Below are positions 48,901 to 60,218 of a DNA stretch of 64,000 nucleotides, one piece after another. The position numbers and the translations under genes were made by a program. The notes below the pieces were generated by a model. It did no database searches and was not told where the DNA came from. It saw nothing but the letters and a program-made list of their open reading frames with translations. The DNA comes from Escallonia rubra (lineage: Eukaryota; Streptophyta; Magnoliopsida; Escalloniales; Escalloniaceae): positions 62,001 through 126,000 of the forward strand of contig JAVXUO010002762.1 in the NCBI GenBank assembly GCA_033065855.1. The letters run 5' to 3'. Each line of letters begins with the position of its first letter. Position 1 is the stretch's first letter.

Positions 48901-51154
48901 TCTGCCTTTCTTCCTCAACCCAAGGCAAACCATTGAGGAGCAAAATTTCCAGGACACCCAAATTTCTTGAAGTTTGCCTCATTTCACAGACGGGATAGGA
49001 ACCACTACATTATATACCACATGCTTTGGAACATTATATGTGTTGGGTGATGACTATGCTGACAGTTTCCTTGTAATAACCCCAAATTATTAAAACTTTT
49101 TGCAAGATCTGTATCTACTTTTAAATTTATCAGAAACTGACAAGTAAACACCCTGATGAAGTCGATTTAGACAAGTTGTCTTGGTCAATTTTTTTTTTCC
49201 TCCCTTTCCGCTGAAACAGCCTACATCTCAGATTTCATCAATTTCACTTCAGCTTCTTCAAGTGGAACAAAAGCTTAACAACAGTAACAAAGGCTATTGC
49301 CTCTCAAGTGCTCAAGTCCGTGTTCCGGAACAAAAATATCACAACTTGGTTGATTGAGACCGAGATCTTACTTTTCATTGATTATACTCAGGCTTCTTCA
49401 GAAAGAAAATAAGGAAAGCCACTAGCTGCTCGAAGTGGTTAAAAAATGTCCACTTATTCATTTATAGCCTATACTATTCTGTTTGAGACTATAAAGAGTT
49501 GGGTAACAACATAATTGGTACAACCTATACTCAACTACTTGCACCGACATAATTGGTAAGCACAGCCTATATTCAACTTCTTTTTTTCCTTATTGGTTTA
49601 AACAATTCAACTGTGATTTTTGTCTTCCTGTCTCTCCACCAGGAACCTGAAACCCCAATTCCTTTAAAAGCTCAAGTGGAGCTTAAAACTTTCGGGTACA
49701 ACTAACATTGTTTTTACTAACAAAGCTTAGCAGGTGTCTTTTACCAATTATCCCATACTGGGGGTGAGAATAGAGCGAGACCAGTGTACTGCTACCATCA
49801 CGAGATTTCTTGAAACTGAAGCTGCTTAATATAACTTTAATTTTGAGCCACAAGACAGAACAAACTCCTAAACTTGAAGCTACAAAACCATACTGCCGTA
49901 AAAGACTGGAAAGTTTTCGATTCAAACATACAAACACCACCTTTCAATAGGAAAGTAGGAACATAATTACCAATGTGGATACAAAGTAAAGCAATACCAG
50001 AGAGAAAACAGAACCATGGAAAAACAAAGTGCACACACGGAGTAGATAATTGCATCACAAGCATACCTTTAAGGAAGCAACATCAGTTGAAATGAGAAAT
50101 TTACCACTCATTTACACACTAGATGCGAATAATGTACTTTATGGAGCTACTGTTTAGTATTTGATGAAAAATAATTATGAGAGGGAAAGAAAAATTGGTA
50201 GAAGCACAAAGAGGACACCTCTCCAGCCTTTATTGGGACAACATAAGCGAGATAGAACCCCCCTTTCCAGACTGCAAGCAAAATCATTAGTGAGGGCATG
50301 ATGTAATATATCCAGAACCAGGAAAGCAAAATTAGCTTAGAGATATGATAAATACTGACAATGATAAGCATTTGATGCAATTCACCTTTTTACAACTTAT
50401 AGTAATAGAATCAGATAAAAATCATGTCATCACTATGTAGGACCTCGTGATACAGACACAAGGGATCACAGTTTCTTTTGGTTACCATAAGAGATTTACA
50501 GTTGGACAGAAAGAAGAAAACAATGGTCACCTTCAACAGTATCTACCACATAGTCAACTTCAAGAAGCCACAGGTGGGTCAAGAAGGAGAGACAGAGTGG
50601 TTAACTATGAGAATTTCAAGTAAAACCTAGCCTATTCCATACAAGAGAAATTATTATTAACAGATACTACAGAATGACATATCCAGAAAGTAGAGAGATT
50701 GCCAGTTCACAACACTGAGAACATATTGAGTACATACTTTTTTCTCAAGTCAAGAGTGGGTAAACAGGAAGAGCCGGATGGTCTCTTTCTTTCCTTCCTT
50801 CCCATTTTGTTTTTTTTTTTTTTTTTTCCTTTGGGGGAGGTGGGGTGGGAGATGGGACCATTAATATCTTATAGGCACATGCAAAATGTCTCGAAAAAGC
50901 AAAAGAAGCTAGGGCCACAAACAAAGGCAACAAAACTTGCGGGCTTCTGAAGAATGTACGTCATGTACGTGAAAAAATGTGAGATAACACCAGCACAAGC
51001 AAAAAACTGTAATCAAGCTAATTCAGTGTATACAGCTGTATTTACCCCTGATCTGATCTCTTCCTTGAGCACCTGAGGTAAGACCCTCAGCATGATCACT
51101 GACCTCTGAAGCCTGCATGTGTTTGGCTTCCCCATCATGCATGCTCCCATCCAT
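42929..51154 (-). CDS. PPC-domain (AHL-related) protein without a visible AT-hook, acidic tail
   Basis: Five coding exons: 51154-51046, 50271-50219, 45669-45517, 43846-43688 and 43051-42929. Phases agree and the total is 597 nt, 198 residues. Residues about 41-165 form a divergent PPC (DUF296) domain: YLAYVVPIKAGEDIYEKTV, ATILSVTGCVSNPMLELGG, RPVLSMSGLFSVDKDG, LQITFPNADGHIFGGPVTG, LTAATPMQV, matching block by block the AHL pattern (HVI-x-V-x-AGED, ILSANG-x-VSN, LSLSG, DG-x-V-x-GG, AA-x-PVQV). PPC domains form trimers and bind nuclear partners. Known AHLs carry one or two RGRP AT-hooks before the domain; the 40 N-terminal residues here have none. Residues 167-198 are almost all glutamate (28 Glu, 1 Asp). 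The intron between exons 2 and 3 falls after AGE, as in AHL genes. An extra 5' exon may exist at 52.7 kb. Confidence 0.65.
44501..45009. mobile_element. Mutator-like non-autonomous element, 509 bp
   Basis: Ends GGGTGAATTGCGAAAATG (left) and, inverted, GGGTAAATTACAAAAATGG (right) are imperfect inverted repeats. The flanking 9-mers CCAGAAAAA (44492-44500) and CCAGAAAAG (45010-45018) agree in 8 of 9 positions, the 9-bp target duplication of the Mutator superfamily. The core has a CCACC-rich patch (44765-44820). It lies in the intron between exons 3 and 4 of the PPC-domain gene. No transposase. Confidence 0.7.
47560..47960. repeat. Repeat-like block rich in GATACG words
   Basis: ATACGTGATAAGGATAC near 47572, ATCCAATACGATAC near 47670 and GATACACGATACTTACGATG near 47870 recur in mixed orientation within the long intron of the PPC-domain gene. 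It looks like an old transposon with eroded inverted ends, class unknown. Confidence 0.25.
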
Positions 51155-52691
51155 TATAGCTAAAACCTAACAAAAATGCTGCAGGGATTCTGTTTTGGTG
51201 CTGGGGGTGCAGACGAAGTGAGATGGTAAAAGAGAGAAATGATATGGACAAAGGCAGGGAGAGAGCAGACTGTGGAGTTCTACATGAAAATCTTTTTTTT
51301 TTTGGTAGATGGTACTAAAAGAATAGAAACTTGGCTCCTTCGAGTCTGATTCAAAAAAGGCAGTGGTAATAAATGAGTTGTTCATTTCTTATTACGGAAT
51401 TTGAAACCCAAATTAACAGATAAGCTTTTTGTTCTTCTTACTTTTAACTATTTACAAACATGGTGAGTATCATAAGATAACTACAGCGCCGAAATCTCAT
51501 GAAGATCACATGATGCAAATCAGCGTAAAACATAAGTTTAAGCAGACTAACTGCTATATAGCATTAAACCAGCTATGATAATATTGGCTGCCCACATTAA
51601 GCCTTCAGGTATGAAACACGACACAGTTAGTGAACCAACAGGTCGTACCATGCTTTTAGATATTTGAAATAAGGATATATCGTTTAAGATCTGCATTTAA
51701 AATTTTTAAGGTGGTGAATTAGTGACTTGATGAGAAGGCATGGTTACATCCACACCAAGTGTGAAACCTGTTTTAGACGGTGTGAAAACATTTATAGTGT
51801 GAAAGTTTCTATTAAAGCACGCCTTAAGTGCACATAATGTCTTAAAGACTCGATGCAAGGGCAGAACTGTACTCTAAAGATAGAGTTCGGAAACGTAATA
51901 TTGTCAACTATTTCACCCTGTCCTCGAGTATTCAAGCTCCTGCCTACGACATCAATTGCTCTCGTGATACAACCTTGTGGACTGAAACATACTAATACAG
52001 TTCATGGCCAAATCCACTTTATTGGTAAGACTTTCATCATGAACTTGGATGCAGTATCAGAAATCGAATAAGAGATTCTGTAGACGCAGTTTAGTAGTAA
52101 TGTCAGTCTAGGGAATAATTGTAAAGCAAAACAATATTCTTGTTAATGTGCGCGGCAGGAATGTAGGTACTACTAATGCTACCAAAGATGGACCAGCTTA
52201 CCTGAAAGGGAAACCGGCTATAACATATCAAAATAATTAGATAGCAGATAATCCATATTAGGTAAAACACTTACCAAAAGATTTCATGTATTCACTGCTA
52301 ATAATTGAGCTAAAACTCAAATTTGGCATCTACAATAATTATAAGCAAGGGAGATAAATCACAAAATGCTAATGTCCTACACATTTAGATACGACGAATA
52401 AATGACTCAGAATCAGAAAGACTTTATTGTCTTTGCCGTGATTAGTAGGATCCACGAACAAGATTATCATAATGACGGGAAGCAAATTCAGTAATCAAAG
52501 TTTGCTTCTTTATCTAACTTTAGCAACAAATCTCGACGTCTTCGTGCATATTTAACGATATCAAATTAAATTGGTCAAGGAACTTGCACTGTTCAACTTC
52601 ATGCATAGTAATCATAATTGAAAATTGCTCAAGAGATCGTATTGCTGACAAGAAAAAACTGAATTAGTGAAAGCTATCACATGATACTAAC

Positions 52692-52777
52692 CTTGCCTCC
52701 ATTTCCCAACCCCCATACAGTTGCAGTGTCCAAAGAATCTTCTCTGCAACTTTTCCGGCATCATCCGCATAATCCAT
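52692..52777 (-). other. Possible upstream exon of the PPC-domain gene
   Basis: An ATG at 52777 opens 28 codons (DYADDAGKVAEKILWTLQL) ending at a GTTAGT donor at 52691. Composition looks like real protein. Joining it in frame to the exon at 51.1 kb needs a weak acceptor inside that exon; otherwise it would be a leader exon with its own short frame. No AT-hook in it. Confidence 0.35.
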
Positions 52778-52866
52778 GGTGGACTGAACTGTACTTCTCG
52801 GAGTTTGGGAAGACACGGTTAATTTGCATGAATGCCCTCCGTTAAAAAATTAAGGAAATTTTTAAA

Positions 52867-53993
52867 GGGATAATTGTATAAAATATCCTGAAGTTTGGAC
52901 GAGTTGCAAAAAGGCCCTCAAGTTACAAAAATTACAAATAAACACCTGAGGTGTCAATTTTGTTGCAATCATTAAAAATATCATCCAAGTTGACGGAGCA
53001 TGATCTTCACTCTCTTAAGAAGTGTGTTTAGTAGATTTTAATACATTAAAAAGACTAAAATACTATATCTTTCTTTTTTCTCTCCCCTTCAAGTCCAAAT
53101 TTCTTCTCCAATCCAATCAATCCCTAACCCTAGCCGCTACGTCACCAAGCAAAACCCTAGCCACCATCGCTCAACCAAAACCAAAGTCGCCAACCTCATA
53201 ATCCAAACCCTAGCGCCTCACAGAGTCCTACCCACCACCACCATCCCAATTTCTGCCACCACCCAGCCGTGACCCACCATGACCCACCATGACCATGTGA
53301 CGCCGCCGCTAGCCTTTTATCAACCCAAGCTAACTGCACCGCCGCCACCCACTGCGAATAACTACATCATCGCCACCCACTGTGAACCGTGCATCGCTAG
53401 ATCCGTCATCACCCGAACCACTTGCACCGCAGGCAACCCCCATCATCCCCAACCACTTGCCCTGTCGCCAGCACTTCCATCATCCCCAACCATTTACGCC
53501 GCCACCTCAGCCTGGTCCACCCACCCCCGATCTAAGCCCTCATGTCATCACCCGAACAACTTGCACCTCCGCCAGCACCGCCATCAGTCCCAGCCACCTG
53601 CGTCACCACCAGCCCTTCCATCAGCCCCAGCCAATTGCGCCGCCGCCATGCACAACCGAGTCCACCCACCCCTATCTAAGCCCTCTCGTCATCACCATAA
53701 CCAATTGCACCGCCGCCAACTCTGCCATCAGCCCCAGCCAGCCGCACCGCCGCTAGACCTTCCACCAGCCCTCATGTCAAACACCAAGACCATTAAAAAA
53801 AACTAGATCTACAATAGGGTTTCTATAGAGGAGCCATTATATGCATGGGAAATTTAGACATTTGATTTATTGTTACAGGAATCGTCTAATGCAACACTTT
53901 AGCGACTTCAGGTGTCTCTTTGTAATTTTTATAATTACAGGGGCCTTTTTGCACATCATCCAAACCACATGGGGTATTTTATGCAATTATCCC
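52867..53993. mobile_element. Mutator-like non-autonomous element, 1,127 bp
   Basis: The left end GGGATAATTGTATAAAATAT and the inverted right end GGGATAATTGCATAAAATAC start long imperfect inverted repeats of about 95 bp (both contain GTTGCAAAAAGGCCC-like and ACAAA-x-ACACCTGA-like words). A perfect 9-bp target duplication ATTTTTAAA flanks it (52858-52866 and 53994-54002). The core is CCACC-rich and open for 175 codons at 53279-53806, but the frame is proline/histidine low-complexity and I do not call it a gene. It inserted about 90 bp upstream of a possible exon of the PPC-domain gene. Confidence 0.85.
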
Positions 53994-54988
53994 ATTTTTA
54001 AATTAGCATTTGGACGAAACCATTTTAAAAGTTTAGCCGATGCGGACAAAAAGGTTGAATTTACTTTTTTTTTTTAGGATAAACTCATGCTAGTTCGTAG
54101 CCAAAACTTGATCAACTGACCACTAAATTTGGTAATAAAAGAGGTGTGAATTTAGTGAAAATTTCAAACGAAATGTGCTTAGTTTCGGTTACTAAACTTT
54201 TTGGTTTCAATCCACATCATCTCTCGCATCTTTTCCTGAAAATCACCTAAAATTAACTAATGTTTACATGTTTATGCATTTAAGGGGATTAATTTGTTGA
54301 ACGTAGAAACTATATAAACTGCTTCAAAACAGGATGTAATCAAATTCGCACGGAATTTTCAATAGGTGTGGCCCTTACTGAATGTTTCTCCAAGTAACCA
54401 AGCAGTTGATTCCCAAGAATTAGGACCGAAAATAGCCCGTGAGGGTTAAGATATCTGATGAACCGTCGATTACTGATTCTACTAACGTCTTTGCCGAATT
54501 CCATATGGACAACTTAAAGGGTTCTGGTTTGTGGCTAGGTTTACATGAAAAGATACCAGGTTTTCCAGATCTAAGGTGTTACCCATACAAGAAGAAAAAT
54601 ATTTCTTCTTGTCTCTAGATTTGTGCAGTTCAATGTGCAATATTAGTTATCGTTGTTGTCTGGCTATCTTGGAGAAAAACTCTATTTCTTTATATAGAGC
54701 TCATAGATGTGGTACTTACTGAGGTAATCGAGGTGTTGGGTTAGGCCTAGTCAATCACGCGATAGAATATTTCTTTTGGCCGTGGATTCTAGATTATCCT
54801 GCTGATGTGGTTATTAGGCTATTAATCAAACATGTCCATCTGGTTATCAGTTTATGACATGTGTCCATAACAAGTCATAACGAGTCATTGCCCTCTATCC
54901 ACCAATCCATGCACCCTTAGAAGCACATAATCCTGCCTTACTATATATTGTTGCGCACTACTTTCCTATGAGGAAGTAAACATTGGGT

Positions 54989-55014
54989 GGGGGGGGGGGG
55001 GGGGGGGGGGGGGG
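54989..55014. repeat. Poly-G tract, about 26 G
   Basis: An uninterrupted G run of about 26 bases, preceded by GGGT. Such tracts can form stacked quadruplexes and are often mis-sized in assemblies. Confidence 0.9.
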
Positions 55015-55118
55015 CAAGAAGTCTCTTTGAGGGTTTGTCGATAATGTGTTATAGAGAGCATGATAAAAAGTCTTTAGAAAGGCTATGCCTTTGAAGCTGT
55101 ATTTTTAGATTTAATATA

Positions 55119-56332
55119 CTATAAATTTAACACTCGGTATTCCTAAGTTTATATTATGTCTTAATACACTCGGTATCCCTCACCTTTTGAGATGTTACCT
55201 TCATACTTTGTTTACTGCATCACATCGCCCATCGTGTTATATTTTTATCCATTTTAGGGTTATAATCTTTTGAAAATCCAAAAACATCCCTACCACCATC
55301 ACCTTACCACTTCAAAGAAGTACCAAAATTGACACCACCACTGAGGCTTCCATCCTCGTTACCAATCACCACCAACACTAACACTAACACATTTTTTATG
55401 CCCTATCATGAGTTGCCCACACACGGAGAGATAAAGTGATTTTGTGGTGAATCTAGCTTGGTGATTGTGATTTTTGTTGGTGAATCTGGTGTGGTTGTGT
55501 GTTATGTGTTGGTGAAATTGGTTGGTGGCGAAGGTTTGTGTTGATGGGAGATATCGGTTGGTAGTTAGATCGCTTGATGGTCATAGGTTTGCGGTTATAG
55601 GAGTGGCAGTGTGGTGGTAGGATTGATTACGGGGTGGTGATATTGGTTGATGGTCGTGAATCTGCAATCATGGGTTTGTTTTGGTGGTAGTGGGTCTCAG
55701 TTGTGAGTTTTATCAATGGTGATCAATTTATCGTTTGAGGAATCCGTAAGGGGTGGTGGGACTATTAGTGGCGATATGTTTATGGCGATGAGATTCGTTG
55801 TGGGTGGCGGGTCTCTTATGGTGGGATTAGTTTGTGGTGGCGTGGGTAGTCTGTAATGGTGGGTTTATGGTGGGTCTAAGGCGGTGGCATGTATTGGTCA
55901 TGCCCGGTCTGTGGTAGTGGGTGTTATGTATATGGAACATGGTTTGGATTTGGTTTTTGCAGAGCTTTCAACATTTATGATAATTCGTTACTCACAGACA
56001 ATTAAGTCACTGTAACAAAAAAAATAAAACAATGTTCACGAAAATCTTGAATAAAGATCCTCAGTTATATAGCATTTCTGATGTAATGGTTGTAATGACA
56101 AAAGATTGTCATTAAAAGAGTTTTGTCACTGTTGCTAAAATTTATATTGACAATCTTCCGTGACTAAAATGCATTTGGCGACATTTTTTTATTAAAAGTA
56201 GAGGCGTTGTATAGTAGATGGTCATAGTCTCAAATTCTTACAGTAAGGAGTGTTAGTGCAATTTCCAAAAAAAAGGATGGGGTAGCGAGTGTAGTAAGAC
56301 ATAAACTTGGATCAGCCTAGTGTAATTTATCC
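55119..56332. mobile_element. Mutator-like non-autonomous element, 1,214 bp
   Basis: A perfect 9-bp target duplication TTTAATATA (55110-55118 and 56333-56341) flanks degenerate inverted ends: left ATAAATTTAACACTCGG, inverted right ATAAATTACACTAGGCTG, both continuing through AAGTTTAT and TACACTCG words. The core (55290-55920) is strongly strand-biased, CCACC-rich first and then GGTGG/TGGTG-rich. No transposase seen. The ends are more eroded than in the 52.9-kb element, so it is probably older. Confidence 0.7.
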
Positions 56333-56429
56333 TTTAATATATTCCAATTCCACGCAGATTTCTCATTCATACTTAATACATGACTGGCATCTAAGGTAAT
56401 ACATTTTTCGCGTTTTAGAAACAAGTTGT

Positions 56430-57640
56430 GGGTGATTCTTGTAAGGTCTTCACATACCCAACTTACAGATTATTAACAATTCTATTTTTTTTTTATCTTT
56501 TTGGTGTAATAATAGAAGTTTATACATATGAAAAGACTACATGCATTCTAATTACAACAGCCCGTAAAGGGCGGAACACATTCTCATATGTTGGGCACCA
56601 GAATAAAAAAGCATAGAGAACTACAAAGACACCGTAAAAAGCCAACAAATTGGCCTCGTCAAGTATTGACCAACAAGCACCAAAACATGCCAAAAACAAG
56701 ATATCCCACAAAAAGTATTTTTTATATACACATTGTCATCACCCATCAACACCACTTATCAACCCAACAACGTTAGCACCTGCTGTAGCGCCACGCATTC
56801 TAAGACCACCCTTGCAGAGCGTGCAACAGAACGCGTCCCCACCATAGACTGTAGAGTCGTAGGCCGCTGCCACTGTTGGCCAACCACACCGCCGTCGACC
56901 ATCACATGACACCAATAACAACCAGATGAACCTCTCATTTGTGGGTCCATCTGAACAAACCATGGCCGCTACAGCGAGCAATCACCACTACTCAAACCGC
57001 AGTTCCCACCAACACCACCCCAATAAAACTACGAAGCCATCCAACACACCACCACACTAGTTGCACTCGAGACCCTAATCATTACAACCATTTAACCATG
57101 CAAATTCCCGTTATGGGGTGGGGGATGTGACCTAACTAGGAAGGAAATGGGGGAGAAGAGAGAGGGAAACCTACCAAGACAAATCCTTGATTGGATCAGC
57201 TGACCACCTTATGCCATCCACGCCCAACCACCATGATCTACCACCGCACAACCCACACGCCCTATTTTAGAAATATGGGAGATTACAATCTAAACCTGAA
57301 CACAAACCCACCAATAGAGATAGACGAGTAACTCAATTGAACGAACCACAGCCACCGCGGACAACCTTCACCCTTGTATCCTGTTCAAATCACAGCAAGA
57401 GGGAGTCGATTGCACACCTCATGGCTGCAAGCATCAAAATTGCAAAGGCACCAAATCTAGCCGAGCCCTAGATCTAACACACTACACACAAAACCCATAC
57501 AAAGACAAAACGGAAACACGCCCCGAGAAAGCCGGCGGTGCTAGTAGTGACGATTCAAATTAGATTTGGACGGGAAGCTACGGGTTTTAGAGAGAGAGAG
57601 ATGTGTTTTTATCGTAGTCCCCTAAAAAATTTACGGGGCT
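56430..57640 (-). mobile_element. Retroposon-like block, minus orientation, unclassified
   Basis: Read on the minus strand it begins with a pyrimidine-rich CTCTCTCTCTAAAACC leader near 57600, passes through a GGTGG-rich and GATCTAGGGC-containing middle, and ends with TTCTATTATTACACC and an A tract (T run at 56484-56494 on the plus strand). Same plan as 23010-24110. No reverse transcriptase or other coding was recognised. Confidence 0.3.
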
Positions 57641-57683
57641 ACGGTTACATTATTAAATAGAACCTACATATTCTAAGTTTTTA

Positions 57684-57703
57684 ATATGTGTGTGTGTGTG
57701 TGT
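57684..57703. repeat. (TG)n microsatellite
   Basis: A pure TG tract followed by a T run, about 250 bp upstream of the ATP synthase epsilon gene. Confidence 0.8.
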
Positions 57704-57951
57704 GTTTTTTTTTGTGTGGTTACAAAGGGTAAGAAGCACATGGTTAAAGTGGTCATAAGTGGTATTTAATCCAACTGTTGTGGGCAATTTTGTCCATATA
57801 AACCAAACCAAGCCGGTTCAAGACAGTACGAAACCCCGACCGGAACGGCAGGTCTAAAGTCTAAACCCATTGACACAGTGAATCATTGAACGAGCCGACG
57901 ACGAGAGGAGAGTTGGAGGAGAGAGAGAAGCAAGGTAGCGAGAAAGAGAAG

Positions 57952-59753
57952 ATGTCGTCGACAGCTGCGGTGCCGTTTTGGAGGGCTGCGGGGATGACCT
58001 ACATATCGTACTCCAACATATGCGCTAACCTGGTCAGGAACTGCCTCAAGGAGCCCCACAAGTCTGAAGCAATCAGTCGCGAGAAGGTCCATTTCTCCCT
58101 CTCCAAATGGGTCGACGGCAAACCCGAGAAACCCAGTAATTATCCCCTCTCTCTTGATATCTCGATTAGTTGTTTGTCTCTTCTGATCTTAATAGCCGCT
58201 CTAGATCTAGGGTTTCACTATGTGTTGATTCATGACGTAGCTCATATTGATTCCTTTGCCGTGTTGTCAAATCTAGCTTTTAAATGTTATTGAGGTTGGT
58301 TTTGGATACAGCGTTTTAGGGTGTTGTGTCCACTTTGGTGTCCAAATGGGTCGTTTTTGACCCAAGACCACTGGGTCAGAGCTTCTACCTCACCTCCTTG
58401 CCGTTCGGCTTGTTTTATTGCCAACTCCGTTACTGCATTGCTATCATACCTCATATCCGTTTAGGTGTTCCAGTTTTTTAAAAAGTTCAGTAATTTTTTC
58501 CTCCGAGGGAAGGGGGGGAATCGCGGGTTGGGGGGAAGCTATTTTTGTTGATTCAAGGATCATTAAACAGAGGATATCTAGACATGCCCCTGCAATTTGC
58601 ATTAGTTTAAAATTTGGATGGACTCCAGCTAGACCCTAGATTCTGTTACCCGTCTCTTGTGTGGTGGGTGTTCATGAAGTAGACTAATCGGTTCGTTTCT
58701 GCAGCTTCCAAAACTTGGTGTACTAGACAATATAAGAAAGAAAGTCAACATGTTGACACAAGTTCTTTGGGCATTTGCCTATGGGGTATTGAACTAATCA
58801 TGATCGACAGAAGATGTAAAACGGGGGCACTGTAGAGGTGGACAGCAACTGAATTGTATGAGTTTTTATCCCAGGCAAAAGGTTGCCTACACAGTGTCCT
58901 TTGCATAGCTTCTGTTTTTTAGCCAATTGGGTGGAATTAGTCCTACAACGCATGGTCGGACTTTTCATCTATTGTGTTCTGAATGAGGGTGAGGAACTGG
59001 ACCGTTGAGGAGGAAATCGGATAGGAGAATAGTGAACGTACTTGCTCAACAAGGCCACTGCTCTTGTGATGAACCCTGTAAGAGGAAACTTCTTCCATCT
59101 CATATCGTAACTAGATATCCTGTATGACTCAAAAAGTCAGTAAAACCCATGAAATTATCAAAGAACAGAGGGTAACTGAACAGTAGAATTTGATCTTACG
59201 TGGGAGAAATTCAATAGCTCATTTTGCCATAGCCAAATAGTTTAGGCCCAGCTTACCACAGAAAACTGAATGTAAGTTTTTACTATGGCCTGTGGCAATT
59301 GGTAGGTTATACTTGATGCTATTCCATAGCTGTCAAGGTGTTTCTGGCATTTGTAATAGATGATGGGTCGTCTCATTCCATTTTGAATGGCTATGGCTTG
59401 ACTTGGATCAGTTATTTAGGTGCATGTTGATTAACCACTGACCTAGAGTTGCTTTTCAACCGTACTACCTTGAAGACCACATTGTCTTTTACCCTTTCAC
59501 AGTGGAACAATCATTCAAATCCTTACTTTGAATATTGACCTGACATCTAGCTTTGATGCGTCATTCGGTACATTAGTGGCTAGTAATCGAGCTCGAGCTC
59601 ACATTTTCAACCACTGCTATCTAACGTATCGTTGTCATGAATCGTCGTTGCTTTTTTCTTTAACGTTCTTGGTTTGTACAGACCCTCTCTCTGTTCTTAT
59701 GAATTTTGGTGGGTTTTTCACCAGCTATTCGCACGGATTCTCCGGAAGCTTGA
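57952..59753 (+). CDS. ATP synthase subunit epsilon, mitochondrial
   Basis: Two coding exons, 57952-58135 and 59725-59753, giving 70 residues, the same length as the Arabidopsis protein. This small subunit sits in the central stalk of the mitochondrial F1 sector and is equivalent to the animal epsilon, not to bacterial epsilon. Exon 1 encodes [20 protein letters not shown], then [11 protein letters not shown] and [19 protein letters not shown], near-identical to plant orthologues. Exon 2 is only 29 nt and encodes the tail TIRTDSPEA after a CACCAG acceptor; it matches the family ending LRSDTPEV in pattern. An upstream in-frame ATG at 57886 exists, but 57952 gives the family start. Without exon 2 the frame would read through the intron for some 50 codons, so the short exon is easily missed. 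Confidence 0.9.
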
Positions 59754-60218
59754 GGGAAGTTGGTCACCAAGTGTTTTGCATTTCGTTTCTGCTGAAGTTT
59801 TTCAATGTTTCCCTTGAGTTGGAATTGCCTTCGCACCTTAGACAATACTTGTGTACGGGGTTTGCTTGAGATTAAACCTGTAATAATGTAGCTTTTCTTG
59901 CTCGAATGTTTCTCCATTTACATTGCTGGATCCAAAATCCAAATAGAATGCTGCCTCCTTGTAGATGGCATCTGCGGGAATTTTCGCTGCCATATATTTG
60001 GTGCACGTGGTATCCTTTTCTAATTTACGTATGCTACTCGTGTATGCATGTGTAGGTATGCGATGCGTGCGTGCATTTTTCCGGAGTGTGTGTGGGGGAG
60101 GGAGGATTTCCCTCTTCTTTTTGTTGCTGGTTTAGGTAAATTAGCATTTCTTTGACATTTAACGTTATTCTTCTACATTCAACAAAATCATGTGCAGGGT
60201 AGATGCTTGCAGCCCCAC

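Noticed and set aside
49683-49940. Minus-strand frame with KKSRDGSSTLVSLYSHP, considered as an AHL exon
   Set aside because: The exons at 50.2 and 45.7 kb join directly in phase and already complete the PPC domain; adding this piece breaks the frame.
53279-53806. 175-codon proline/histidine-rich frame
   Set aside because: Lies wholly in the CCACC-rich core of a Mutator-like element, with an equally open neighbouring frame; low complexity, no domain.
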